The translations under genes and the position numbers were made by a program. Of a stretch of 64,000 nucleotides of DNA, positions 38,669 to 47,406 are shown piece after piece. The notes under the pieces are model-generated. The model saw only the letters and a program-made list of their open reading frames with translations, was not told the origin of the DNA and ran no database searches. How positions within the stretch are numbered: the first letter of the stretch is position 1; each line of letters starts with the position of its first letter. Source of the stretch: Photobacterium chitinilyticum (GTDB taxonomy: Bacteria > Pseudomonadota > Gammaproteobacteria > Enterobacterales > Vibrionaceae); NCBI RefSeq assembly GCF_004104355.1, contig NZ_RJLM01000007.1, positions 1 to 64,000 of the forward strand, in the 5' to 3' direction.

Positions 38669-40105
38669 TTAGCGCAAGAAGAAGGCCAGCATTAGCTTTT
38701 GTATCCAGCCGCCATAGGGTGGGGTTGCCAGCTTGGTTGTGGTGAATTTACCACGGCTCAGTACTGTCTTGGCCTTGGAGAACGTCTGGAATCCTTCCTT
38801 GCCATGATAGTGCCCCATTCCCGAAGGACCGATCCCACCGAATGGCGCATCATCGGCGCCGACATGCAGTACGGAGTCATTGATACACATCCCGCCGGCG
38901 TGGGTAGTCGTTTTTACCTGCTGTTGCAGTTCGGGATTTAGGCTCATCAGGTACAGTGCCAGCGGGCGCGGGCGCTGGCGGATGTAGTCCAGTGCCTGGT
39001 CGATTTGCTGGTAGGGGATCACCGGGAGCAAGGGGCCGAAGATTTCTTCCTGCATCAGGGCCATGTTATCTGTCGTGTTGAGGATTAAATGGGTGATCAT
39101 CCGGTGTTGCAGATCATCACGGGCTTGGGGGTGGCAGGGGATCACCTTGGCTCCCAGTTCCTTGGCCTCATTCAGCCACTGGTTCAGACGATCATATTGT
39201 CGAGCATTCACCACCGAGCTGAAATCATTGCTGGCAATGCCCTGCGGGTACATTTTGCAAAACTGCTTCTGGTATTCGGCGACAAACTCATCCACTTTTT
39301 CCTCGGGTACCAGCACATAGTCTGGTGCAACGCAGATCTGCCCGGCATTCAGGCTTTTGCCATAGATCATCCGTTCAACGGCCATATTCAGCGGTATATC
39401 AGGGGCGATCAGAGCCGGCGTCTTGCCGCCCAGCTCCAGGGTGACAGGAGTCAGGTTGTCGGCTGCGGCACGCATGACGTGGCGTCCGACAGTGGTCGAC
39501 CCGGTAAACAGCAGGTGGTCAAACGGCAGGGCAGTAAAGGCGGCGGCTGTATCAGCCTCACCTTCGAAGACGGCGACTTCATCGTGGCTGTAAATTTCGG
39601 AAAGCAGGCTACGTAATACCTTGTTGGTGGCGGGGGTGAACTCGCTCAGCTTGATCATCGCCCGGTTTCCGGCTGCCAGTGCGGTGATCAGCGGGCCAAT
39701 GCTCAGCATCACCGGAAAATTCCAGGGTACCACTATTCCAACCACTCCCAGCGGTTGGTAAATGACTTCGACTTTGGCGGGTGCCAGCATTAGCCCGGCA
39801 TGACGCCGGGATGGCTTCATCCATTTTTTTAGGTGTTTTATTGTGTAGTTAATGTTCATGACACACGGCAGGATATCGGCCATCAGGGTGTCGTGGGTGC
39901 TGCGTTGGCCATAGTCCTGGCTGAGGGCTTCGCAAAGCGGGACTTTAGCGTTGAGAAGGGCGTTTTTCAGTGCCTTTAGCGTATCGAGACGCTGCTGAAG
40001 AGAGGGCATTGGTTCGGCTGTGAACTTGTCTCGTTGAGACTGTAAGGTTTTTTCCATTACGACACTATCAATGTGATGCGTGCTTACCTCTTCGATTGCT
40101 GTCAT
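38669..40105 (-). CDS. Aldehyde dehydrogenase, coniferyl-aldehyde-dehydrogenase-like
   Basis: A 478-residue NAD(P)-dependent aldehyde dehydrogenase. Key tracts: GVVGIVVPWNFPVMLSI, the NAD-site FTGSTTVGRHV, the general-base Glu in TLELGGKTPALI and the catalytic Cys in LNAGQICVAPDYV. The C-terminal APFGGIGPSGMGHYHG is typical of class 3/coniferyl-type enzymes, which often carry a hydrophobic C-terminal tail; here GGWIQKLMLAFFLR may contact the membrane. The preferred aldehyde is not predictable. It is the first gene of a unit with a TetR repressor and carries its operator upstream. Confidence 0.9.
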   Translation of the reverse strand: MTAIEEVSTHHIDSVVMEKTLQSQRDKFTAEPMPSLQQRLDTLKALKNALLNAKVPLCEALSQDYGQRSTHDTLMADILPCVMNINYTIKHLKKWMKPSRRHAGLMLAPAKVEVIYQPLGVVGIVVPWNFPVMLSIGPLITALAAGNRAMIKLSEFTPATNKVLRSLLSEIYSHDEVAVFEGEADTAAAFTALPFDHLLFTGSTTVGRHVMRAAADNLTPVTLELGGKTPALIAPDIPLNMAVERMIYGKSLNAGQICVAPDYVLVPEEKVDEFVAEYQKQFCKMYPQGIASNDFSSVVNARQYDRLNQWLNEAKELGAKVIPCHPQARDDLQHRMITHLILNTTDNMALMQEEIFGPLLPVIPYQQIDQALDYIRQRPRPLALYLMSLNPELQQQVKTTTHAGGMCINDSVLHVGADDAPFGGIGPSGMGHYHGKEGFQTFSKAKTVLSRGKFTTTKLATPPYGGWIQKLMLAFFLR

Positions 40106-40151
40106 TGCCTCTCTCCCTCAAGTTTTTCGGACGATAATAAATTTTCGCATT

Positions 40152-40175
40152 AAAACCGACTAGTCAGTCGGTTTT
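40152..40175. promoter_or_regulatory. TetR operator upstream of the aldehyde dehydrogenase gene
   Basis: AAAACCGACT, four bases AGTC, then AGTCGGTTTT: a perfect inverted repeat with 10-base arms, 47 bases upstream of the dehydrogenase start. Size, symmetry and position fit a TetR-family site. Confidence 0.75.
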
Positions 40176-40246
40176 AGTATAGCCGATAAATCTGAACGGG
40201 GAGTGACTGGGCATTTTGACTGTACGGCTTGGACCAAGAACTTGGT

Positions 40247-40828
40247 TTAGAGTTGTCTGGCATGGCCGCTTTTGTCAGCATGAAAAGTATCAATAAATGC
40301 TTGGAAGTAGAGGCTTAGCTGAGTGGCTTGCGCTGACTCGCCCAGTAAATTCAGCAGAGTTATGCCGGCTTCGCAAGTACAAAGGTTACCTGCCTGCTGG
40401 TTGCGGCGAAGCTGGTAGGCGGACATCGAGGTTGGAGTGAGGCTCAGGTGTGGCAGCTGTGACAGCCATGGGCTTTTCCGCACCATTTTTCTGGCTTCCT
40501 GCCAGGTGGCATCAAGCAGGATGAACAGGGGAAGCTTGCCTTCGGCAGGCTGGTATGCCGCTGCAGGGTGCTGATCATCACTGGGAAAAAGTAGCCATGG
40601 CTGGTTATTGGCTGCGCGGAGTTCCTCCAGCAGCGCTGAAGGCGGGTTGACCCGGTCCCAGGTATAACGCTGGCAGTTGGGCAGCGTACGCAGCATAAGA
40701 TCGCCGGTATTGGTGTCCTTGTTGAGCTCTTTCGGGTGGGTCAGAAGAATAAATCGGACCTTGCAGCTCAATTGAGGTTCGGCATCACAGATACAGTTGT
40801 ACAGAAAGCCGCAGCGGGGACAGGACAT
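40247..40828 (-). CDS. DTW-domain tRNA-uridine aminocarboxypropyltransferase
   Basis: A 193-residue DTW-domain protein. The signature DATWQEARKM, the N-terminal zinc-like cysteines (CPRCGFLYNCIC) and the Asn-Thr-Gly of NKDTNTGDLM agree with the TapT/TuaA family, which adds the acp group to uridine 47 of tRNAs. The conserved part begins at the ATG at 40828; the frame extends to 40897, but those residues would read through the hairpin at 40853-40884 and look unrelated. No good ribosome site precedes 40828, so the start is moderately sure. Confidence 0.85.
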   Translation of the reverse strand: MSCPRCGFLYNCICDAEPQLSCKVRFILLTHPKELNKDTNTGDLMLRTLPNCQRYTWDRVNPPSALLEELRAANNQPWLLFPSDDQHPAAAYQPAEGKLPLFILLDATWQEARKMVRKSPWLSQLPHLSLTPTSMSAYQLRRNQQAGNLCTCEAGITLLNLLGESAQATQLSLYFQAFIDTFHADKSGHARQL

Positions 40829-40852
40829 AATGAAGGCTCGTGGTTGTTTTCG

Positions 40853-40884
40853 GCTGGCTGGGAGTGTGACATATCCCAGCCAGC
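40853..40884 (-). promoter_or_regulatory. Strong hairpin just upstream of the DTW gene
   Basis: A perfect 11-base stem GCTGGCTGGGA/TCCCAGCCAGC with a ten-base loop, between the lipoprotein gene and the DTW gene. No T-run follows on the minus strand. It may separate the two transcripts or affect translation of the DTW gene. Confidence 0.5.
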
Positions 40885-40925
40885 GAGAGCAACTCACGAG
40901 AGCAATCCAGGGCTTGCCGGTGTGG

Positions 40926-41966
40926 TTATTGTTTTTTTAGGCTCAGGCCGTCGCCACCCAGGTTAAAGGTCTGACCGTTCACCGTCTCTTCCTTGACCGT
41001 GATCTGGTTGCCTTCGAGGGTAAATACCCGTTCGCTGATCAGGCGTCGTCCCTGATGTTTGGTCATGACCACCTGCACGGTATTGTCGCTGCCTTGCTGC
41101 CAGAATCCGGTTTCGTTCAGGCTGGGTTCGCCGGAAGGATAGTCGTAGCGGGTGGTGGCCGAGTGATCCGGGTTAAGGGTGACGGTCGTTGTCAGTACCG
41201 GGGTGTCGTTAATCAATGAGGTCCCCTGATAGCGGCCTGACCAGCTAAGGGTGATATCGGTCGCCCCCAGTGTTGCGCAGCCTTGGTAGTTATTGCCTTG
41301 CCAGTTTAGCTTTGCCTGCCAGCCGAACAGGGAGTCGCTCATGGTGTCGTTGCACTGGCCTTTGGTCAGGGTCAGTGAGAAGTCTTGGCCTTGGTAATGC
41401 TGCTTGCCAGCAATAATATTTTTACTGGTGATGGTTTGTTGCTGGCGCTGCTGACCGGGGCGAAGCAGGTTGGCCTTATCGCCATCCAACTCGACAACCC
41501 AGCCCGGCTCGTTGCCAAATGCCCTTGTAGCGTGCGGGGGCCGCTGACAACCACTGAGCATTTCGGATGAGATTAAATTAATCTGTTTGACGTTAAAGCG
41601 GCCGTCATAGGCGGCAGCAAACCCTTCTTCGGGAGCAGGCTCAAGAAAGCCGATGAACTCACCATACATAGGCTCGTAGCCCGGACGGGTGACTTGGGCT
41701 AGCGCCTTGCGGTCGGCTATTGGGGTATTGAGCCAGTATTGCTGGGTGCTGCCGCAGGGCTGAATACTGTTGGACTCATGGCCAAGGACCACGTTACCTC
41801 TCAACATAAATGCCTGAACTTTGCCATGATCGGTGCTAACAGCCGAAGCACCGTCGTCGTGAGTGGGCTCGATAGGGGTAGAGGCTGGCGAGGTCGACGA
41901 TGTGGAGCAGCCAGCCAGAAGTGTCAGTAGTACTGCTGCAGGTAAAGCCCGTCTCAACTGTGTCAT
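40926..41966 (-). CDS. Outer-membrane-type lipoprotein with COG3650-like domains
   Basis: A 346-residue lipoprotein. The signal peptide ends in a lipobox LLAGC (Cys about 19) followed by Ser residues, which favours outer-membrane sorting. The tract RAFGNEPGWVVELDGDKANL recalls the COG3650/NlpE-like domain, and the C-terminal third, with the repeated beta pattern GFWQQGSDNTVQVVMTKHQG, also looks NlpE-like. The function is unknown. The start at 41966 (MTQLRRALPAAVL) has GAGGGAA upstream; the longer frame to 42008 adds residues before the signal peptide and is rejected. Confidence 0.78.
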   Translation of the reverse strand: MTQLRRALPAAVLLTLLAGCSTSSTSPASTPIEPTHDDGASAVSTDHGKVQAFMLRGNVVLGHESNSIQPCGSTQQYWLNTPIADRKALAQVTRPGYEPMYGEFIGFLEPAPEEGFAAAYDGRFNVKQINLISSEMLSGCQRPPHATRAFGNEPGWVVELDGDKANLLRPGQQRQQQTITSKNIIAGKQHYQGQDFSLTLTKGQCNDTMSDSLFGWQAKLNWQGNNYQGCATLGATDITLSWSGRYQGTSLINDTPVLTTTVTLNPDHSATTRYDYPSGEPSLNETGFWQQGSDNTVQVVMTKHQGRRLISERVFTLEGNQITVKEETVNGQTFNLGGDGLSLKKQ

Positions 41967-42070
41967 TCGGTTCCCTCGGTATGTTAGGCTGATAAGTCGT
42001 AAAGTCATTATAACGGCGCTCCTGCTATGATGTGCCAGTGTTATAGCGCAGCTCGATAACGAGAACGATT

Positions 42071-42529
42071 ATGGCCAATTGGTTATTCAAAACTGAGCCA
42101 GATACATTTTCGATAGACACCCTGAAACAGCAAAAAGTTTCCTGTTGGGAAGGCGTTCGTAATTATCAGGCCCGCAATATGATGCGAGACGAGATAAAAA
42201 TCGGCGATCAGATCTTTATCTATCACTCTTCTTGCAAGGATGTTGGGGTAGTCGGTATTGCGACGGTGGTGAAAGAGGCGTACCCGGATCATTTTCAGTT
42301 TGATCAGCAAGGGCCGTATTTCGACCCGAAGTCCGACCCTGACAATCCACGCTGGGTGATGGTCGATATTGAGTACCAGCGCCACCTGCGCCTGGTGTCG
42401 CTCAAGCGGATGAAGGCGAATCCGGCGTTGTCAGAGATGCCGCTGGTGAAGCGCGGCAACCGTCTGAGCATTATGCCGGTCACCGATTTACAATGGCAGG
42501 AAACCCTGCAGATGACCGGTCAATTTTAG
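42071..42529 (+). CDS. EVE-domain protein
   Basis: A 152-residue single-domain EVE (PUA-like) protein. Typical tracts are MANWLFKTEPDTFSIDTL, CWEGVRNYQARNMMRD, GDQIFIYHSSC and NPRWVMVDIEY. EVE domains have an aromatic pocket thought to recognise modified bases in DNA or RNA; stand-alone bacterial members lack a proven role. It is divergent from the lipoprotein gene and convergent with yigL. The ATG has a GAGAACG-type site. Confidence 0.9.
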   Translation: MANWLFKTEPDTFSIDTLKQQKVSCWEGVRNYQARNMMRDEIKIGDQIFIYHSSCKDVGVVGIATVVKEAYPDHFQFDQQGPYFDPKSDPDNPRWVMVDIEYQRHLRLVSLKRMKANPALSEMPLVKRGNRLSIMPVTDLQWQETLQMTGQF

Positions 42530-42552
42530 CAGTGCTGGGTAAAATAACAGGA

Positions 42553-43350
42553 TTAGAGTAGGTTATCCGCCAGGTAGTGGGCGACAGCCTCATCACAGCA
42601 TGAACCAATTATGTCGTTGTTGGGTAATGCTTTTTTGACTTTATCGTGAGCCGTGTCCATGATTAGTCCTTTACCGGCCATATTCAGCATTTCGACATCG
42701 TTCATGCCGTCACCAAAGGCTAGGCAGTCTTTCAGTTCGTAGCCCTTCTCTTTCGCTACGGCTTCAAGGGCGTGCCCTTTCGATACGTTCGCATCCATCA
42801 CCTCCAGACACCATGGGGTCGAAAAGGCAATATTTGCTTGTTCGCCGAAGGTGTCATTGAAGCGCTTTTCCCATTCCACCAGTTTGTCGTGATCGTGGTC
42901 GTCGCGGATGAAAAATACCTTGGCGATGCCTTTTAGTGGCGGATTGTCGACATCAAATAGTTGATAGTTAAACGTTTCATGAAAATCCTTTAGAGATTCG
43001 TCTTCGGCACTCAATAGCCAGTCATCGTTGCGGTAGATATGAATTTTCAGTTCGGGATCCTGCTTTGCCATCGCAATAAGGCCACCGACGACCTCTGGCT
43101 GTACATCTTGCTGGAAAACGACGTCGCCCTTGCAGTTATGAACTCGGGCACCATTGGAGGTGATCATGTAAGCCGGGATCCCTAGTTGTTCGCGCATGCC
43201 TGCGACATCGATATGGTGACGGCCCGTTGCAAAAATGAAATCTTTGTCCTGCTGGTGAAGCTGGTTGAGGACTTCTTTGGTGTAAGGCGCGATTTTGTGG
43301 TCGGGGGTGAGCAGGGTTCCGTCTAAATCTGAAGCAACTATCTTATACAT
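42553..43350 (-). CDS. yigL: HAD-family (Cof-type) phosphatase YigL
   Basis: A 265-residue Cof-type HAD phosphatase. HAD motifs: DLDGTLLTPDH (motif I, near residue 8), TSNGARV (motif II region), a Lys in NVSKGHAL and the metal-site AFGDGMNDVEML. E. coli YigL dephosphorylates pyridoxal phosphate and sugar phosphates and contributes to relief of sugar-phosphate stress. The gene lies directly after pldB, as in E. coli. The start at 43350 (MYKIVASDLDG) is the family start; the frame to 43383 is an unsupported extension. Confidence 0.92.
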   Translation of the reverse strand: MYKIVASDLDGTLLTPDHKIAPYTKEVLNQLHQQDKDFIFATGRHHIDVAGMREQLGIPAYMITSNGARVHNCKGDVVFQQDVQPEVVGGLIAMAKQDPELKIHIYRNDDWLLSAEDESLKDFHETFNYQLFDVDNPPLKGIAKVFFIRDDHDHDKLVEWEKRFNDTFGEQANIAFSTPWCLEVMDANVSKGHALEAVAKEKGYELKDCLAFGDGMNDVEMLNMAGKGLIMDTAHDKVKKALPNNDIIGSCCDEAVAHYLADNLL

Positions 43351-43452
43351 GGAAATTCTCGGCAGTAGGAACAATGGCCCCACTAACCCTAAAGGATAGG
43401 GGGGTGATAAGATTGATTTTAAACCAGATCGCCACTGAGAAAAGAGGTTAAT

Positions 43453-44454
43453 TTACCTTTCAACCTTTTCCGCCTTCCAAAAATGATTGATTGTTGCAGC
43501 AAGTACGGGATGGCGGTATTTGTCGACCTCGAACAAGAGTTCATGGCGCGCACCTTCAATCACTGTTAGCTGGCAGGAACGGCTTGCTTGCTGCATCGCC
43601 TGGCAAAATAGGTTCTGTGCCCGGTTATCGACAATAATATCATCACTTCCCTGTAGCAGGAGGATAGGTGTTGTGATATTAGGAGCCAGCTCGATGCATT
43701 GTTTGGCTGCCGCGATCCCTTGCCATACCCAGCGCGCACTAGGGCCGCCGATTTTTAGCTCTGGCTTGTGCTCGTACAGGTCGCGAAACCATTGATAGCG
43801 GATCTGGCTTTGGCTCAGGGGGTTGTCAATGAACGGTTTGGGATAGTAGGGAATCTGTCCGGGAGCATAGTCGGGCTGGCGTTGCAGCTGCTCGACGACA
43901 CGGGCCAGCGGAGAGGCAATCGGCTTCATCCAGTTGTTGATATTGATCCCGTGCATCGGGGCACTGAGCACCGCGCTGTCTATCAACGAAGGGTATTTGG
44001 CCATGAACAGGCTGCCGATGGTACCTCCCATCGAGTGGGCCAGCATAAAATGTTGCTGATATCCTTTGGGCGCAATCACCGTATCAAAGAAGGTTTTGAG
44101 ATCACTGACATAGTCGTCGAACTTTTCGATGTGGCCCAGCTCGCTGTCTTCGGCTATTCGGTCCGATACTCCCTGGCCACGGTGATCCAGGGCAAAAATA
44201 TCGTAGCCCTGCTGAACTAAATCATAAAACAGTTCCTGGTACTTCCAGTAACTTTCGATCCGGCCGTTAACCACGATGATTGCTTTGTCATGGTTAAATC
44301 CGGTTAGGCTGACCCAGCCGACATTGAGCTGATCGACCCCCTGAAACATACCCTCCAAACGGTGCTGCCATAATTCGGCGACAGGGCCTGCCATGGTATC
44401 GCAGAACTGAGATTCCTGGGAAAAGTGAAAGTAGTGCGGTGGTTGGGCTGTCAT
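43453..44454 (-). CDS. pldB: Lysophospholipase L2
   Basis: A 333-residue alpha/beta-hydrolase. The nucleophile elbow is AHSMGGTIGS (Ser near 150), the oxyanion region is VVNGRIESYWKY, and the Asp and His of the triad lie in LQGSDDIIVDN and EGARHELLFEV. E. coli PldB hydrolyses lysophospholipids at the inner membrane. The pldB-yigL order and the decayed rhtB on its other side reproduce the E. coli rhtB-pldB-yigL arrangement. Confidence 0.93.
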   Translation of the reverse strand: MTAQPPHYFHFSQESQFCDTMAGPVAELWQHRLEGMFQGVDQLNVGWVSLTGFNHDKAIIVVNGRIESYWKYQELFYDLVQQGYDIFALDHRGQGVSDRIAEDSELGHIEKFDDYVSDLKTFFDTVIAPKGYQQHFMLAHSMGGTIGSLFMAKYPSLIDSAVLSAPMHGININNWMKPIASPLARVVEQLQRQPDYAPGQIPYYPKPFIDNPLSQSQIRYQWFRDLYEHKPELKIGGPSARWVWQGIAAAKQCIELAPNITTPILLLQGSDDIIVDNRAQNLFCQAMQQASRSCQLTVIEGARHELLFEVDKYRHPVLAATINHFWKAEKVER

Positions 44455-44689
44455 GGTATTTCTCAGCGTTATGAAAGTGATTTAAGGCGCTTGTGTGCGG
44501 TCAGTCGCAAAGGCTGATGGCAAAAACTATGTTCAGTATAACGTAAAGTGGTCGCTTTCTATAAGCGGGCGTGAGTTGCTTTAGGGATTGAACTACTGTT
44601 AACTTGTATCCGCCTTATACGTACAAGCAGATTAATGTACCTGTTGAACAGGCGATTAATTTGAGCTCGATAGTGGTTTTACTGGATAG

Positions 44690-44982
44690 GAAGAGTTGGA
44701 GCGAGTGTCGAAGTATGGCTGGCCTGGCATTCCATCTGTTGTTGGTGGGAGTTGGCCTTGTTTCCTCAATTCCTAAATCCGGCAGAGCCGCAGTTACTGC
44801 AACTGATGGTGCTGGGGATCACGACTTTGGCTATTGATACAATTGTGATGTTGTTTTATGTCACCTTGGCATCAAAGCTAACCATGTATATTCGTTCTGC
44901 CAAGGTGATGGGCGGGTTAAACCGTATGTTTGGTTCAATGTTTATTGGCTGCGGTGCGTTGCTCGTGACTGCCAGGACTTGA
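44690..44982 (+). pseudogene. rhtB: Decayed rhtB (homoserine lactone efflux, LysE family)
   Basis: Two pieces of RhtB survive in different frames. The first, MAGLAFHLLLVGVGL (from about 44714), matches the TM2 region of E. coli RhtB; the second, ALFPQFLNPAEPQLLQLMVL to the C-terminus FGSMFIGCGALLVTART (44755-44982), matches its last third. They meet at GTTGGCCTTGTTTCC (about 44750-44764), which implies an internal deletion of roughly 90-100 codons plus a frame change. The N-terminus is not recognisable upstream. Neighbouring pldB and yigL confirm the expected rhtB location. Confidence 0.85.
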
Positions 44983-45068
44983 CTAGTCAGCCTACTGATC
45001 TTGGGCTGTTATATTTAGGTTAGATATTTTTATTATATTTCAAACCATTAAGGAACCACGCAGGCATC

Positions 45069-46307
45069 ATGTATTCTTATGTCGCTCGCCAGCCTATTTT
45101 TAACCGTCAGCAACGGACCGTCGGGTACGAGCTGTTGTTTCGTGACGGGGAAAGCAATGCCTTTCCCGTGATTGAGGCGAATAAAGCGACTTGCAGGTTA
45201 TTGGTAGAAAATTACATGGCGGTTGGCGATAATCTGGCAACTGCCGGTCAGCGCACCTTTATCAATTTTCCCTATGAAAGCTTGATTCGCTTACTTCCGA
45301 TGTTGTTGCCGAAAAGAAAGGTGATCATTGAAGTACTCGAAACCTGTGCTCCGGATGAAGAGCTGTTTGTCGCCATAAAATATCTCTATCGCCAAGGTTA
45401 CGTGATTGCGCTGGATGATTTCGAGATGGAGCCGCAGTGGAAGCGTTTTTTGCCTTATGTGCACATCATCAAGCTGGACTTGATGAAAGTCGGAATCGAG
45501 CAGGCATGTGAATATGTGAACCAGAACCGTTCACTAAAGCTAAAGTTTCTGGCTGAAAAAGTGGAAACCCATCAAGATTTTATCGCAGCCTATGAGGCCG
45601 GTTTCCAATTTTTCCAAGGTTACTACTTTAGTAAACCGGAGATGCTTAAAAATCGCCAGGTTGAACCAGAAAAACTGACAACAATTCGCTTGTTGCAGGA
45701 AGTCTGTCGTGATCAGGTGGACTTCGACCGGGTTGAGAAGATCATTGTCAGCGATGTGTCGCTATCCTATCTGTTGTTGCGGTATGTCAATGCTGCCACC
45801 CATCGCACGATTGAACCGATCAGTTCATTTAAGCAGGCGTTGGTCTATCTTGGCGAAGATAAAATAAAGATATTCGTCAGTGCTGTAGCAACGGCACATG
45901 CGGCTATCGACAAGCCCAGAGAACTCTATTCCCTGTCGCTGCAACGGGCCTGCATGTGTGAGATGCTGGCTGCCAGCAGTCGCTTGTCTATCGGGAAGGA
46001 GAAGGCATTTCTAACCGGGATGTTTTCCCTGCTTGATGCACTGCTGGATAATTCGTTGGAACAGTTGCTAACCTTGCTGCCGCTCGAGTCTGATGTACGC
46101 GATGCCTTGCTTAACCATCACGGTGAACTGGGCCAGATACTTGCCCTGCTTGATGCCTACGATCAGGCTGACTGGGAGAAGATCGCCATCTATTGCCAAA
46201 CGTTGGGGATCAAGGAAGAAATGGTAGCGAAAAGCTACCATCATGCGCTGAAATGGTCTTCCCTGTATCTTGATTCCTCATCGAGTCCCGGCCCCGCACC
46301 GGCCTGA
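45069..46307 (+). CDS. EAL-HDOD signalling protein (CdgJ/YuxH-like)
   Basis: A 412-residue protein with an N-terminal EAL domain (about 1-205) and a C-terminal HDOD domain (about 205-400). The EAL motif reads YELLFRDG instead of E-A-L, but Asn (FINFP), the second Glu (IIEVLE), the Asp pair (ALDDFEME), the Lys (FLAEKVE) and QGYYFSKP are retained. Cyclic-di-GMP hydrolysis is therefore possible but not certain. CdgJ-type proteins influence motility and biofilm in Vibrio. It is transcribed alone, and its terminator overlaps the 3' end of the LysR gene. Confidence 0.87.
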   Translation: MYSYVARQPIFNRQQRTVGYELLFRDGESNAFPVIEANKATCRLLVENYMAVGDNLATAGQRTFINFPYESLIRLLPMLLPKRKVIIEVLETCAPDEELFVAIKYLYRQGYVIALDDFEMEPQWKRFLPYVHIIKLDLMKVGIEQACEYVNQNRSLKLKFLAEKVETHQDFIAAYEAGFQFFQGYYFSKPEMLKNRQVEPEKLTTIRLLQEVCRDQVDFDRVEKIIVSDVSLSYLLLRYVNAATHRTIEPISSFKQALVYLGEDKIKIFVSAVATAHAAIDKPRELYSLSLQRACMCEMLAASSRLSIGKEKAFLTGMFSLLDALLDNSLEQLLTLLPLESDVRDALLNHHGELGQILALLDAYDQADWEKIAIYCQTLGIKEEMVAKSYHHALKWSSLYLDSSSSPGPAPA

Positions 46308-46338
46308 TTATTGCCTAAAGATGAATCTTTTTTGAAAA

Positions 46339-46377
46339 GGCGGTGGCATAGCTTATTTGTCACCGCCTGCGTTTTTT
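46339..46377 (+). terminator. Terminator of the EAL-HDOD gene, overlapping the LysR 3' end
   Basis: GGCGGTG/CACCGCC stem followed by TGCG and six T. Its second half lies in the last codons of the convergent LysR gene (46353 onward). Confidence 0.65.
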
Positions 46378-47231
46378 GGCCTCGCCAGTCTCGGGGGTGG
46401 GGTGTATTGGCTGAGCACCTTCACGGCGGCGGTCAATGCCGGATTCAGGCTTTTGTTCGATGGGTAACATAGCCCCAGCCGACGGAACATCCGTGGCCCG
46501 TCCAAGGGAACGGTGACCAGCTGATTTGCAGTTTCCAGTACCCCAGTCGGTAGAAAAGATATTCCCAACCCCGCCTGTACCAGATGCATCACCTGGGTTT
46601 TGTGCTCGGCCTTGGCAACCAGGTTAACGGCAAGGCCGTCGCAGGCCAGCAGACCGATAGTCTGCTGGTGGGCTTCGCAGGGCGGGCATTCGATGAAGTC
46701 ATGCTGGTGGAGTTGCTCCGGAGGCACTTTTTCCAGTGCCGCCAGCGGGTGGTCAGGCTGCATGCACAAGACATAATCCTCATCCCACAGCGGCAGGAAA
46801 ATTTCATCCTCGGCCTTGAACATATCCAGCGTCAGACGAGCATCGGCAGGTGCATCATGATCGACCAGCTCTAATAACAGGTTCGGGATCTGCTGCTTGA
46901 GCTGGGCGAATACCTTGGCAAGCTGTGACTGGCTCAAATCCGGGAAGTTGGCCAGTTTTAGCGGCAGGCACTCGGTTCGCTGCTGAAACAGCTGAGGCAG
47001 GCGATTGATCTCGCCCAGCAGCCGGATGGCATGCGGGTAGAGGTAATGGGCCTCATCGGTCAGATCAACCCCCTTCTTATGACGAACAAACAGCGGAGTG
47101 CTGAGCTCGGCCTCCAGTTGCTTGACGGCATTGGAGATGGAAGGCTGCGAGACAAAACAGCGTTCGGCCGCAAGAGTAATGTTTCTCTCTTCGTAGACCG
47201 CAACAAAAAAGCGCAGCAGACGTAAATCCAT
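46353..47231 (-). CDS. LysR-family transcriptional regulator
   Basis: A 292-residue LysR regulator. The winged helix-turn-helix (NITLAAERCFVSQPSISNAVKQLEAEL) occupies residues about 16-45; the effector domain follows. It is divergent from the SDR oxidoreductase gene across 175 bases, the usual arrangement of a LysR activator and its target, so it may control that gene. The inducer is unknown. The C-terminal tail (PPPRLARPKNAGGDK) is encoded partly by the terminator of the neighbouring gene. Confidence 0.9.
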   Translation of the reverse strand: MDLRLLRFFVAVYEERNITLAAERCFVSQPSISNAVKQLEAELSTPLFVRHKKGVDLTDEAHYLYPHAIRLLGEINRLPQLFQQRTECLPLKLANFPDLSQSQLAKVFAQLKQQIPNLLLELVDHDAPADARLTLDMFKAEDEIFLPLWDEDYVLCMQPDHPLAALEKVPPEQLHQHDFIECPPCEAHQQTIGLLACDGLAVNLVAKAEHKTQVMHLVQAGLGISFLPTGVLETANQLVTVPLDGPRMFRRLGLCYPSNKSLNPALTAAVKVLSQYTPPPRLARPKNAGGDK

Positions 47232-47406
47232 AAGGGGAAACTCGTTTGGGATCAGGCCATCATAATAGCCTATCCATAGCTAATTCTTATGATAAGCAGA
47301 AAAAAAGGATATTTTTCCTCGTTCTGCCAGCCCGATATAGTAGCGCCATCAACTTAGTGCCGGCCGTTGATGATCTCTCTTATATCTACTAGCAAAGGGT
47401 TTCATT

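Noticed and set aside
44604-44837. Possible 77-residue protein upstream of the EAL-HDOD gene
   Set aside because: Its middle matches the TM2 region of RhtB and then runs out of frame, so it is part of the rhtB remnant rather than a gene of its own.
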